Origin: Actinomycetes bacterium
GTDB taxonomy: Bacteria > Auribacterota > JAJCYG01
NCBI GenBank assembly: GCA_029263055.1
Contig: JAJCYG010000036.1
Span: forward strand, 102,912 to 166,911
DNA length: 64,000 nt
Direction: 5' to 3'
In this document: piece after piece, positions 9,801 through 18,014 of the stretch
Layout: the number at the start of each line of letters is the position of its first letter
How positions within the stretch are numbered: the stretch's first letter is position 1
Translations under genes and position numbers: made by a program
The notes under the pieces: generated by a model
What the model was told of the DNA's origin: nothing
What the model saw: the letters and a program-made list of their open reading frames with translations, nothing else
Database searches by the model: none

Positions 9801-12487
9801 GGGTTTTAGGAAAAACTAGAATCCGTCAGCTTCAAACCAAACTAACGTGGCGTGACTACGTTGCTGAAAGTTCAAATAATTATTGGTTAGCTCAGTTAGA
9901 TGAGCGTTATGATTTAGAAGAGATACGAGTAGCAGCTCTTATTTTAGCAGAGCGAAATGAATCAAGAGCCCTACCAAAAATATTAGCTCTTTTGTTGGAT
10001 TCTCAAAAGGCTTCTATTCAATCTGATTTGGTTACTGCAGCACGTTATTTAAATTCTGATCCTTTTATCGATAGGCTTCTTCAACTGATTTCAGAGAGTG
10101 ACAGGCGAGATAGGCGCACGACGATTATTGGAAACATAAGAGCAAGTTTAAAGCAAGGCAGAGCTGATTTGTTGCCAAACTTAGTTACCACTAAAGTGTT
10201 TTCAAATGAATTGGATTCAGTTGTTCTAGAGACTCGAACCAAGATATTGATTGAGTATGCTAAAATCGAGAAAAAATGGGCTTTAATTCCATTAATCGAA
10301 GCATTCCGAAAAACAAAAGAAAACTCTCGCTATTTTTCTGATCCACAGAAACTTAGATTTTCGACTCTGCTTAAAGAATCGTTGAGTTCAGGCCCTGTTC
10401 AACCTATTCAAAGTCTTTCTGAATTGATTGGAGAGAACAAACTGACAGACTTACCTCCTCTGCTGCGTGGCGCTGTTATTCAACTTTTATATTCTTTAGG
10501 CCAAGAGAATTTATTGTCTGCAGTTTATAGAGAGAAGCTAGGAGAAGGGGCTCCTTACCAAATGGTTTCAATTGATTCGTCTAGTTTAGAACTTAAAGAA
10601 GAAAGAGTTGCTGGGATTTTTCAAGAACTGGACGCTTTATTACCAGATCAAGTTTCAACACAACGTGATTTTGATTTGGCTAAGTCTGTTTTATTGTTTG
10701 CTGGTGCTATCAAAGTTGGCTCTGGAGATGAAGATGGAAGTGTCTTCTTTGCTTCAAATTGGCGCGGAGGATGGAAAAACGGGACTCTATTAGAGCAAGA
10801 ACTTTATGGAATGTTAGTCGATGTAGATGGCGGAGATGTTGACCGCTATGCCTTAGATTTTTCTTCTGAGTTTTTGGAATCTGTGGGATTGGAGGAGTTT
10901 GTTCCTCGTAAAGAATATAGCCTGCCTTCAAGTCTTATAGATTTTTTCAAAGCAGTTGAAGATCAAGAGGCTTTGGATGTGCTTAGTTTATCAGAATTTG
11001 AACGAGCTTCAAAAGAGGGCAAAGCCACTCAACCTCCTTCAGCTGGAGAGTTGTCTCAAAGAGTGAGAGAGGCTGTGAAGCCTTTCAAAAAAGAATGGGT
11101 GAAAGCTCTTATAGACCAAATTGAAGAGGAAGAGCCTGAAGAAGTTGTGATTGAGGGAACATTAAGTGGTGACGTTCAGACAGAGGTAGTAACGGAGGAT
11201 GTCTCATCAGTCTATTTTGAAAAAAAAGTGAGTGGTGTTACGGAAAAAGAACGCCAAGCTAAAGAATTATTAGAGTTGATTCAAGCAGAAGTGGAAAAAG
11301 TAGAAGAGTCTAAAGACAACGTTTTAAACTTAGCTAAACAAATTAAATCAAAACAAAAAGACTTAGAAGGTGCTGAGTCTGTTTACCAAGAAGCACGAGC
11401 CAGTGGACTTGAATTTGTGGCGGTTCGAGATGGGGTTAGAAGGAAAATAGAAGCACTAAAAGAGTTGGCTGAAGAAGAGGACTCTTCTTTAATCGCATTG
11501 GCCATTGAGTCGGTAGAATTAACCTCCCAAAGAATTGGGCTAATGACGGATCAAACGCACACAGCTTACGAAGAGGTAAAAGCAGGTCGAATTGCTGCAG
11601 GTACAGTAGCCAAACGAAGACCTATAGAAGAGATGATCTCAGAACGTGCCGCTCAATTGAGAGAGTCTGAAGATGTTGGAAAGCGGCTTGCCGCTTTAAG
11701 AGAGAGAATGGCTGCTCCAGAAGAAGAGGAAGAACCTTCTTGGGATGATGAAGGGAGTCGCGGCGAAAGAGCATTAGATCTCAATTTAGCTGTTGGGAAA
11801 GGGGTTTATAATGTGGCTTCGCACAAAGAAATTAATTTACTGATTCGACAATTTTTTAACGATCCAGAATTGTTCGATGCTGTTTTAAAAGTAAATTTGA
11901 GAGATAGTTATTTTAGAAATAAGTTATCCAAATCTATTCAAAACTTTATTCAAGAAGCAATGAAGGAGCTTGCTGTTAAAAGCCTTGATCGTTTTGGCTT
12001 TGATGAAATGAGAATGCTCTCTATTTTTCAAGAAACAGAGTTTTTCTTTTTAGGTTATCAACCTGGAAAAAAAGAGCAGCCAACTTTGTTAATGGCTGAT
12101 TCACCTGAGCATTATCAAGTGGCACATGCTGGGACAGGTGGGACTCGATTAGTGGGTGAGGCTCAAGAAACAGAGCAGCGAAAAAATCAACAAATTTACA
12201 TCTCTTATGGACTGTTACAAAAATTAATGGCAGCTAAAGATGTAGAGGCTGCTGGCGCTCTTTTTTGGAGAGAAGCTCGTTTGGCTTATCAACGCCAACA
12301 AAACCGCATTTCAAATAAAACCCCAACTTCAAGCAAAGAAGATCTTGAGGTTCGCAAAATTCTACGCCTATTAGAGCCTTATATTAGAGAAGATATAGAA
12401 ACTTCTCGTTCAGTTGAAAGTGTTCTTTATGGTTCCGAACCGATTGACATTTTTCCTCCTGCCCTCACTGTGGAACGGTACCTTTAG
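3851..12487 (+). CDS. Giant exported protein with two Ser/Thr kinase domains, TPR and helical repeats (2878 aa)
   Basis: Residues 1-24 are a signal peptide or signal anchor, followed by SYISPRSGFARPS and a Ser-rich linker. Kinase 1 spans about 98-352 with Gly loop G106QGGMAAV, Lys128, HRDLKPSN (His216/Asp218) and DFG at 235. TPR-like repeats follow (about 395-515). Kinase 2 spans about 573-835 with G583QGGMGLV, Lys605, HADLKPSN (696-703) and DFG at 715; its HRD Arg is Ala697, a non-RD kinase. A second TPR block spans about 866-1010. Residues about 1050-2100 are HEAT-like helical repeats, then an acidic region and a long coiled coil (about 2470-2640). The C-terminal domain is unknown. The kinase domains are PknB-like. 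The signal peptide makes the location puzzling, because ATP is absent from the periplasm. It has its own promoter and is followed by two more large exported proteins. Confidence 0.88.
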   Translation: MLNKLTRFIALSLCALFLFVDTAGRNLSLSYISPRSGFARPSSEGFSIDQSIESASSRSDAKSGSQGSVVDFGGSSIENSLESERSILSLRASDQINRYKIKRKIGQGGMAAVYEAYDQLNDRTVAIKIVRTEYVSSRALDRFAREARIAANIDHPNVIHVLDYGTGQGFFYYTMEMMVEGDLKAKRGKVEVAKGVEYVVQALKGLEYIHIQGVVHRDLKPSNILLRKDQAVLADFGLARSDEDVTRTRTQAVFGTPSYMSPEQVRGDSKGVSYRSDIFSMGVVLYNLLTGELPFGTGKDFESLKTNVLGKDLIRPESIPEPLWKIINKALQKAPSSRFQTAGEFYSALESFLNGEEVDIEIAEPRKKKKSRWKITRLLSRKSDNEVQEGQEEAARPYLEKGIELINQGMDAEAEKVLEQALVKAPDLFEVHYYLGLSYASLLREKALASFSRAIDLNSNSYLSYFERGRHHLQLKNYDLALEDFKRVIAIRPQFAEAYKYMAAAYRSLNQPIKGGYADLKSSQIKQSIAALTPKGAPTALLSEGVAVSLTLQNSGVDLERARQVLEATPQKIGRYEVLEKIGQGGMGLVYRARDPELNREVAIKLLPRFESESSQERFGQEIEVLKRLEERAIVRFYEVGETGGRQFYVMEYVEAQNLQEWFKQEEEALEPKQAVRFVRDVAEVMNRVHQQGVVHADLKPSNIIGTLSKFKIADFGLARFTEEIGFDESQVAGTPAYMSPEQARGELPTALSDIYSLGVILYEFLAGRRPVQANSIDELLRKVRAGEYPPVNEANPKLNKDIVAVVKKAMALDPNKRYQNMNALFEDLNRYLAGEAVLAKPEGKWARGARWLKKAFVPETEEEKQQRRERATPFVEAGLSYLEQNNLNAAEKEFEEALEHDPDSIEALLSLGRTYSQQRKKPQRVLKHLNRAIKLSPNSSSALVIRGQFHLRRRDYQLALQDFKAASRKEPILSEAYIGLGLTYLLLTEYDSFKMSLYNSPRSSGSNEELDVSFFSKAITLLQLARTSDGTIVADILSKKVLMQESDMTWPGESSLNISSLSKNVLLSVFLESNWFPVDLAFFPMLRSLGKELTLEELVQLFKAKKDVNSKVAVLHHLQERGIYPHDFIYELLFDSEGAIQDKAFEMALTGSLFVEKEIREKLIQTLRDNPEDESVLEVLTRVVEANTVNSIRESLLIESTQEPSKYSYVEHLFYVLFSAEDQEKIEPYVQRLIQKNPQGLEQVLTASLWGNEEGVFTSLNFLRMMNAQKNVREKKTTKAILNLALTESNSTQVRGAAIQLLNYLSKPKGRQSFFEKSFNMPRPLEEEIGMIQILAEGITEVLVEALEKKMNQEQRLQLVQLLGQARNEVAMKALVKISLDPEEMESVRLKASHGLQANRYGLNYYTSSEAFEPFYDLLKEKVKEGDDAFILSILNTIIVDDINRATRLYDHRFRLAYLTQIEDLTTHLNKNISMAALLIKGEFDSNIENENSELFIRLVRDEDPKIREAAYLALGKSEKLSSLLENISNEMNPEVLVGARRVLVNMEMELQIWPFITVLLDASQPKKVRIAASRIIEAYQEDKEIDSILNALRFRYSDEERYAVFSTDSDLARVIRLAAKESLQIMADKTDKEWIADLVSDLFNYNHHYFEEKTLDNSAGEDLAIAVEGALQGWMSDQNRKRVVAAFSEKIRGNHHVTAAALLLGSLRRTAHSNIDFNPVVYKVRKDDLDREIDSTLFEVFDETEDSLVRAAIVKALFNFGSKDELIERYKEKLRRQFKQKNVAEWTRLSEYNLEEFGDDESGAEFIVRTVEPVDRESVALLTRALKVLKDDFDKLEEIEGLYGGSNYAGTIRKSDGTEQTEYEAEVAAYASALMYGDDPIEEEEESLQENFDDFISGIDSPREFLDALDDTLAISVLYKASKSSFPGYFPNFDDPKGYEGRLREIEKAIQAEATKMASPVDLEADSQQLFSLLEVFPKIGRVLGKTRIRQLQTKLTWRDYVAESSNNYWLAQLDERYDLEEIRVAALILAERNESRALPKILALLLDSQKASIQSDLVTAARYLNSDPFIDRLLQLISESDRRDRRTTIIGNIRASLKQGRADLLPNLVTTKVFSNELDSVVLETRTKILIEYAKIEKKWALIPLIEAFRKTKENSRYFSDPQKLRFSTLLKESLSSGPVQPIQSLSELIGENKLTDLPPLLRGAVIQLLYSLGQENLLSAVYREKLGEGAPYQMVSIDSSSLELKEERVAGIFQELDALLPDQVSTQRDFDLAKSVLLFAGAIKVGSGDEDGSVFFASNWRGGWKNGTLLEQELYGMLVDVDGGDVDRYALDFSSEFLESVGLEEFVPRKEYSLPSSLIDFFKAVEDQEALDVLSLSEFERASKEGKATQPPSAGELSQRVREAVKPFKKEWVKALIDQIEEEEPEEVVIEGTLSGDVQTEVVTEDVSSVYFEKKVSGVTEKERQAKELLELIQAEVEKVEESKDNVLNLAKQIKSKQKDLEGAESVYQEARASGLEFVAVRDGVRRKIEALKELAEEEDSSLIALAIESVELTSQRIGLMTDQTHTAYEEVKAGRIAAGTVAKRRPIEEMISERAAQLRESEDVGKRLAALRERMAAPEEEEEPSWDDEGSRGERALDLNLAVGKGVYNVASHKEINLLIRQFFNDPELFDAVLKVNLRDSYFRNKLSKSIQNFIQEAMKELAVKSLDRFGFDEMRMLSIFQETEFFFLGYQPGKKEQPTLLMADSPEHYQVAHAGTGGTRLVGEAQETEQRKNQQIYISYGLLQKLMAAKDVEAAGALFWREARLAYQRQQNRISNKTPTSSKEDLEVRKILRLLEPYIREDIETSRSVESVLYGSEPIDIFPPALTVERYL

Positions 12488-12535
12488 GCAGAACATCTCT
12501 TAGTCCTTTCTTTAGAAGTGGTTGGGCTATATCTC

Positions 12536-12564
12536 TAGACAAATATTTAATCTTCTGCTATTCT
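12536..12564 (+). promoter_or_regulatory. Candidate promoter for the 749-residue exported protein
   Basis: TAGACA (12536-12541), 17-base spacer, TATTCT (12559-12564). Predicted start is near 12571. A good Shine-Dalgarno AGGAGAGG (12581-12588) precedes ATG 12595. Confidence 0.5.
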
Positions 12565-12594
12565 CTCTCCCTTTGTGAATAGGAGAGGAAATTT

Positions 12595-14844
12595 ATGAAG
12601 TTGTTGAGTCGTTTAGTTGTGATCTGTTTGTCTTTGGTTTTGGTTTCACCTCCAGCTTATTCCTTGGCTCCTAAACCGCAGCCGATTGTGGCCCAAGGTC
12701 CATTTCAATTAGATTCGCAAAATTTTGAAATCGTTCGAGTTGATCTTAAAAATGACAAAATTTTGCATTTTAGAAGTCGTCACACGGGTGATATTTGGTT
12801 TTTAGAATTTACTCATTCTTTTAAAAAAGCTCCGCAGCCAATCTGGTTGGCCTATCATCTTCCTTCACCTATTGCTATTGGTTTGAGAATGTTTCAAAAT
12901 CCTGGAGAAAAAAGTTTTCCTCTTCCTCTTCCTGTAAAAATTCGTTCAGAAAAATTAACTGCTTGGATTGTGCTTGATCAGCCTGTGTCGCGATTTGATT
13001 CTGTGTTGTGGAAAGCTCTTTTATGGGAACAGGCTTATTTTAATCAACTGTATGAAATCGGTGACAAAGAAATTCGTCAGTCATTTTTAGATTTACTTGG
13101 AGAAAAAGAATTGTTTCAAGTTGAAGATGGATCTTATCTTGAAGGAAATGGTATCTGGGGTTTGCCTGTTTTGAATCGTTTAAGAAGAAATGAAAAGCCT
13201 AGGGACTATAGCAATACTAATGGACGTCGGGCTGATAAAGAAATTTTGATCTATGACCACAAACCAACTCAATCAGAATTTAGCCGTGGCAATCTTCCTT
13301 TAACAGATCAGATAGGTCGCTTTATTAAAGGCAACCTTGTTGTTAAAAAAATGCGTTCATTTTCTTTTTTACAAGCCGAGATCAGTGTTCTGCAAGAAAA
13401 GGTCTCTGTTTTAAATGGGACAAAATCTCCTGAAATTAATCGCCAAAGACGTAAGTTGTTGCGTGAATTAAACGGCCTTCTAGCTATTAGAAATAGACTT
13501 TATGACAAAATTGAAGAGATGGATAAAGTTAAAAGAGAATTGCAGCTGTTAATGGATCAACCTCATTGGCATGATCGAGAGTACTTTGAGTCTAGGGGAA
13601 GTGAACGGCGTTCTGGAAAAGATCGAAGACTGCGTGATGAACCAAAACCTGAAAAACATTCTCGATCGTCTAAGCCAAGGAGAGGTGTTGATCAAAAAAG
13701 AAAACAGCTTTTGAGCGATATTCGTATAACTCAAAATTGGCTTTCAAAATATCTGTTTAATACGATCGAAGAAGAGATGGCTGATCTAGGCCGTAGTCTA
13801 AGAGAACTTGAAAAAAGAAAAAAAGAAGCGTTTGTGGTTCGCTCGGTTTTAGGAGATGAAGTGGGGTATGAGATTGTGGGGAATGAATCAAGCCTTTATC
13901 CCCCTATTGTGGTTTACACTGGCTGGAATGGTCAATCTGAAGATTCTTTTTTAACGTTATTGCGTTCTGGTGAAACTAAAGCAGAACAATTGTTAGAAAC
14001 CTTTCGTTTTATTGTGGTGACTTATCCTGGTTATAGTTATCAAATTAATGGAGAAAAATATTCTCTTCACAAATCATCTGAATCAAAACCTGAAAACTTT
14101 TTTGAGCGATTAGCTTCCACGTTTAATGCCATTCTAAATGCTGAAGGGGATGATAAAGCTTACGTCTTAGGAAGTGGTGTCGGAGCTGCTATTGCAGGAG
14201 AAGTGTCGCGTGCCTATTATAAGCAACGCATGACACCAGGGGGGCGTGTAATTGAATTTCCTATTCATGGAACGATTTTGTTTGATCCTGTGATGTTTAA
14301 TCCAGCAAAGGGGGCTGACATTGATGTGCGTGACTTTGTTCCTTTAATCGTCAAAGGGTTTTGGCCTAAAAAGAAATTAGGTTGGTTGGTCGACAACATG
14401 TTTACTCGTTTGGGAACCGATTTAGTGAATGCAACGCTTACGCATAGTTTGATTCGTAAGGGGTTGTTGAGTGCGCGTGTTGTCAGGCGTGCGATGACCA
14501 CACATCTTTTTCGTTTTATCAAAGAAGGTTTGTCTCAAGAAGAGATTGTAGCTCGTTTTGAAATTTTACAAGCTTTTTTAACAACAAGAGTAAAGCAAAC
14601 CTATGATCGTGCTGAGGCACTAAGACGAGTTGAGACATTTGTGTTGGCTCGAAACAGCATTGAAGGTCGAGCCATTAGGCGGTATGTGGCAAATGCTAAA
14701 AATCGTACCTATGATCCGGATCTAACTGGATTGACTTTAGACCTACTCTTTTTTAGCTTGATGCGTAAGATAGAAAAAGACCATGATCCTTCTTTGTTAG
14801 GTCTTGATCCTCAAGGACTTAACGGGGTTAGAGCCGCTCTCTAA
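12595..14844 (+). CDS. Exported protein with coiled coil and degenerate alpha/beta-hydrolase domain (749 aa)
   Basis: A Sec signal peptide (KLLSRLVVICLSLVLVSPPAYS) is followed by LAPKPQPI. Residues about 30-200 look like a beta-rich domain. A charged coiled-coil/linker region spans about 250-420 and includes very basic stretches near 335-365. From about 425 an alpha/beta-hydrolase-like core follows: strand PPIVVYTGW, strand FRFIVVTYPGYS, and a nucleophile-elbow-like turn VLGSGVGAAIAGEV. At the elbow the canonical GxSxG reads G526-S-G-V-G530, so the nucleophile position (528) is Gly. A helical C-terminal region follows. It lies between two other large exported proteins and has its own promoter. 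Function unknown; binding or scaffolding seems more likely than classical hydrolysis. Confidence 0.72.
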   Translation: MKLLSRLVVICLSLVLVSPPAYSLAPKPQPIVAQGPFQLDSQNFEIVRVDLKNDKILHFRSRHTGDIWFLEFTHSFKKAPQPIWLAYHLPSPIAIGLRMFQNPGEKSFPLPLPVKIRSEKLTAWIVLDQPVSRFDSVLWKALLWEQAYFNQLYEIGDKEIRQSFLDLLGEKELFQVEDGSYLEGNGIWGLPVLNRLRRNEKPRDYSNTNGRRADKEILIYDHKPTQSEFSRGNLPLTDQIGRFIKGNLVVKKMRSFSFLQAEISVLQEKVSVLNGTKSPEINRQRRKLLRELNGLLAIRNRLYDKIEEMDKVKRELQLLMDQPHWHDREYFESRGSERRSGKDRRLRDEPKPEKHSRSSKPRRGVDQKRKQLLSDIRITQNWLSKYLFNTIEEEMADLGRSLRELEKRKKEAFVVRSVLGDEVGYEIVGNESSLYPPIVVYTGWNGQSEDSFLTLLRSGETKAEQLLETFRFIVVTYPGYSYQINGEKYSLHKSSESKPENFFERLASTFNAILNAEGDDKAYVLGSGVGAAIAGEVSRAYYKQRMTPGGRVIEFPIHGTILFDPVMFNPAKGADIDVRDFVPLIVKGFWPKKKLGWLVDNMFTRLGTDLVNATLTHSLIRKGLLSARVVRRAMTTHLFRFIKEGLSQEEIVARFEILQAFLTTRVKQTYDRAEALRRVETFVLARNSIEGRAIRRYVANAKNRTYDPDLTGLTLDLLFFSLMRKIEKDHDPSLLGLDPQGLNGVRAAL

Positions 14845-14848
14845 AAGG

Positions 14849-14877
14849 TTGACTTTATCTGTTTTGTATGGTATTAT
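14849..14877 (+). promoter_or_regulatory. Promoter for a probable leaderless mRNA
   Basis: TTGACT (14849-14854), 17-base spacer, TATTAT (14872-14877). The expected transcription start (about 14884-14886) coincides with ATG 14886, and there is no Shine-Dalgarno. An upstream in-frame ATG at 14868 would overlap the spacer and lie upstream of the transcription start, so it cannot be used from this promoter. Confidence 0.65.
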
Positions 14878-14885
14878 ATCTCCTT

Positions 14886-17800
14886 ATGAAAACCAGAGTT
14901 AGGTCTTTATTTAAATGCAGTTCTTTTGTTCTGGCGCTTGTTTTTTCACTGCAAACAACGGTGCTCAAACCATCTTATTTGGCTCCTGGCCAGATTGTGG
15001 GTGGTCTTCCTTATTCTGAATCGATTTCATCAGATCGTTCTCCTGTAGTTAAACCTAGTTTGTCTCCAACAGGTGAGACAGTGCGTGGAAGGTTTATTGT
15101 TCCTCCGCATTTATGGCCTTTTTATTTGTTTACTGTTGTTGCTTTCGCAGCGTGTACACCTCGTCCAAGTCAACCAAGTGGTCCAACTCAAGGTTCTGGA
15201 AATCAAAAGAGTGGTATCCCAACCGGTTCTCAAACAGCTCCAACAACTTCATCGGCAAATTTAACGCTTTATTCTGAATTGGCTCCTAATGATGTGCAGA
15301 GACTTCAAAGAGGCCAAGCACTGTTAACACAAATTAACGCATTAAATGTTTCGGCTCCAACAGCAGTGGATCCTCAACCCTTTATTAACTGGATGAGGCA
15401 AGCGCGTCATGCCACAACAGGAATGATTCCAAGTGCAGATAATGAACAGCTTCCTGATGGCCATCGCCCAACATGGCTCTATACAACGGCAACAGGGTTG
15501 ATCTTTTTAGTGCAACAAGGCGAAATCGAATTTGCACGTCAACAAGCTGATGTGGTTTTGTCTCAACAAAATCAAAATGGAAGTTGGTATTTTGGTCGAG
15601 ACTATCGAACCGGTAATGTTATTTCTTGGGAAGCTAAAGTAGGGGATGTGGCCTGGATGTCTTTAGGGTTGCTCGATCTATTTTTAGCCACCAATGATCA
15701 AAAATATTTAGATGCAGTTTTAAAAGCGCTTCCATATTTGAATCGTTTTCAACAGTTGGATCAATCGCATCGCCGTTATGGTTCGTTCTCTGGTGGATTA
15801 AATGGAACCAATGTTTTGCCATGGAGTTCAGCAGAAAACAATTTTGATATTGCGGTTTTATATTACAAGCTCGCTCAAATTCAACATTCCCGTGTTTCAG
15901 ATGCTTTGGCACTTGATCTTTTAGCCCGTGCGCGTCTTGTTTTGGATTGGTTGGTCCGTCCTTCTTCACAAGGAGGGATGTGGAATGAAAATCATTTCTT
16001 AATTGGATACAACAACTTACGTGGAGATTTTTCTACATTTGACGAACCTACAGATGTGCAGACTTGGTCGCTTTTAGCTTTAGCTGCAACTCAAGAAATT
16101 CATCCCTACCGTTATCAAGATTACTCTAATGGATTAACATGGATCTTAGCTCGATTAAAGCAAGTGACCGTGAATGGTCAGGGTGTTTATGGTTTTTCGG
16201 TTAAGCCTTACGCTAATGTGGATTCGATTTCAATTGATATGACTTTGGGCTATGCGCGTGCAGCCCGTTTAACCGGTCAAACAGCACTCGCTAACTTTTT
16301 AGAATCAGAGATGCGCCACTTGCAAGACTCCAGAGGTTTTTTCTGGTTCATGGCAGGTCCTACTGCAGGGGCGCATTCTACTTGGCCCTATAATTTAAGA
16401 TTAGCCCATCAAACGCCTAATCACTGGGTACATTTTACAAATCCATTTACCTTTAACCGTGAATTAGCTCGAACTAGCGGAGTGAGGTTTTGTTCGCTTC
16501 CTGAACGTGCCACGATTGAAGCCAAAGTTCGTTTGATTAGCACAGGCGCACGTTCTAGTGGAAGTGGCGAAAAGAGCGAACGTTCTGGACAAAAATTCAA
16601 GCGCAATCAAAAAGACCCGAAATCTAAAAAACTTAAAGATAAAAGACGTCGAAGTGGTTTTATTGGAAGGGGACCTGTTACTCATTCCCATATAGTTGAA
16701 TCACTAGTTAGGGAGTGGAAAGGTTTGGATGATGAAGCAAAGGAATCATTGATTGACCGTGCGGATATGAGGGACTGGTTGGCTCCCGCGATTCGAATCT
16801 TAGAAACTAAAATCTTAAATCAAAGTATTCCTTATTTATTGAATGAAGAAACAGATGCTGCCTTGCTTTCGGTTGTTAATTTTTTCAACGAAATTAGGGG
16901 GACTGGAAAAAGTTTTTTTAAGATGGTGATCCCTTTTGAAGGAGGGATGCCAACAGAAGATAATTTTATGGCAGCTTTTTCACATGAAGATAAAGAGGGT
17001 GTTTATATTGGTATCAATGTTTCGTTTATTCGATATTTAAAATACCTTGTCCCTTTTGAGAATGATGGGAGTGAAAAATGGAATTCGGATGAGCTTGTTG
17101 CCGAAGTTTTTTTGCACGAAATTTTACATCTTATTTTGGAAAAAAAGAAATTGGAAAGTATGGACAGTTTCTTGGGGCGTTCGTTTACTCACTTTTTAGA
17201 AAAAGTTCATAGTTTTTCTGGATTGAATAATGATCCGGGTGAGCTTGCTGATTTTTTTGAAAACTTAGTTCATCGTTCTCGAGCACTGCTCTTTGGAGTG
17301 AGTGAGGCTGATATGCGTCAATTAGTCGAGTATGAAGATAGTGATAATGATGATGGCGTGACTCTTTTTATAGAAGAGATCATTGATCTTTTTGAATCAG
17401 AACTGTTTACTTATTATGACGCTTCTATTCGGTCTGAGCATGAGCCTGAAGATGTTGATTCTTTTCTTCAAGATTTAGAACAGCTAAAACCTCTGCTTGT
17501 TGAATACATAAAAGATGTTGTGCATCATGCTTATCGGCATTCTTACTTAGGTACAGAGTACGAGATTCATCAAAAAGCACGTTATTATCAATCGATTCTA
17601 TTTGATTCTCATTTAATTGAAGCATTGATAAAGATAGGAGACCGAAGATTATTACAGCCTGCAGAAGAAAGAAGATTAAGAAAAACTCGAATGACTCGAT
17701 TTCAACAGCAGATTTTGCCAGAGATCATTAAAGAGGTTTTAGATAAAAAGAGTGGGAAATTAAACCGTGCCATTTTGGCTTTTTTGGAAGCTCAGACTGC

Positions 17801-17945
17801 TGATCTAAAAAAAGTGCTTTCGACTCAATCGCTGTCATTGAATGGTCATTCTGGGCAGGTGGGCCTTGTTCAGTCCCTTCTTCGTAGAGATCGTCTTTAC
17901 CAGTTAGATGCGCCTCAAATAGTTCGTTTCGAAACTTCTCTATAG
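14886..17945 (+). CDS. Exported helical-toroid-like protein with C-terminal HExxH motif (1019 aa)
   Basis: The N-terminus is a signal peptide or anchor (MKTRVRSLFKCSSFVLALVF) followed by SYLAPGQ. A second hydrophobic stretch, LWPFYLFTVVAFAAC, leads into a Pro/Ser/Gly/Gln-rich linker and looks like an internal lipobox. Residues about 110-520 are helical with repeated Trp/Gly motifs (NGSWYFGRDYRTG, DVAWMSLGLLDL, VQTWSLLALAA), resembling (alpha/alpha) barrel carbohydrate-active folds; this is a weak fold-level impression. A basic Ser/Lys-rich linker at about 555-590 separates a C-terminal domain holding H744-E-I-L-H748 in VAEVFLHEILHLILE, a zinc-protease signature; the third ligand was not identified. 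Start ATG 14886 is chosen from the promoter position. It may be a surface-processing enzyme. Confidence 0.7.
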   Translation: MKTRVRSLFKCSSFVLALVFSLQTTVLKPSYLAPGQIVGGLPYSESISSDRSPVVKPSLSPTGETVRGRFIVPPHLWPFYLFTVVAFAACTPRPSQPSGPTQGSGNQKSGIPTGSQTAPTTSSANLTLYSELAPNDVQRLQRGQALLTQINALNVSAPTAVDPQPFINWMRQARHATTGMIPSADNEQLPDGHRPTWLYTTATGLIFLVQQGEIEFARQQADVVLSQQNQNGSWYFGRDYRTGNVISWEAKVGDVAWMSLGLLDLFLATNDQKYLDAVLKALPYLNRFQQLDQSHRRYGSFSGGLNGTNVLPWSSAENNFDIAVLYYKLAQIQHSRVSDALALDLLARARLVLDWLVRPSSQGGMWNENHFLIGYNNLRGDFSTFDEPTDVQTWSLLALAATQEIHPYRYQDYSNGLTWILARLKQVTVNGQGVYGFSVKPYANVDSISIDMTLGYARAARLTGQTALANFLESEMRHLQDSRGFFWFMAGPTAGAHSTWPYNLRLAHQTPNHWVHFTNPFTFNRELARTSGVRFCSLPERATIEAKVRLISTGARSSGSGEKSERSGQKFKRNQKDPKSKKLKDKRRRSGFIGRGPVTHSHIVESLVREWKGLDDEAKESLIDRADMRDWLAPAIRILETKILNQSIPYLLNEETDAALLSVVNFFNEIRGTGKSFFKMVIPFEGGMPTEDNFMAAFSHEDKEGVYIGINVSFIRYLKYLVPFENDGSEKWNSDELVAEVFLHEILHLILEKKKLESMDSFLGRSFTHFLEKVHSFSGLNNDPGELADFFENLVHRSRALLFGVSEADMRQLVEYEDSDNDDGVTLFIEEIIDLFESELFTYYDASIRSEHEPEDVDSFLQDLEQLKPLLVEYIKDVVHHAYRHSYLGTEYEIHQKARYYQSILFDSHLIEALIKIGDRRLLQPAEERRLRKTRMTRFQQQILPEIIKEVLDKKSGKLNRAILAFLEAQTADLKKVLSTQSLSLNGHSGQVGLVQSLLRRDRLYQLDAPQIVRFETSL

Positions 17946-17973
17946 TAGTTATTTACAGAATAAACCAAAAAAG

Positions 17974-18001
17974 TTGACATTTCGCGTCATTTGTAGATAA
18001 T
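17974..18001 (+). promoter_or_regulatory. Promoter of the riboswitch-controlled sulfur operon
   Basis: TTGACA (17974-17979), 16-base spacer, GATAAT (17996-18001). Transcription would start near 18008, just ahead of the aptamer. Confidence 0.65.
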
Positions 18002-18014
18002 TAATAGTCTTATA

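Noticed and set aside
14868..14885. In-frame ATG 14868 as start of the 1019-residue protein
   Set aside because: It overlaps the promoter spacer and lies upstream of the predicted transcription start, so it would not be in the mRNA; ATG 14886 gives a proper signal peptide.
15634..15969. 111-codon open frame on the minus strand
   Set aside because: Inside the exported 1019-residue gene, with no family features or start signals.
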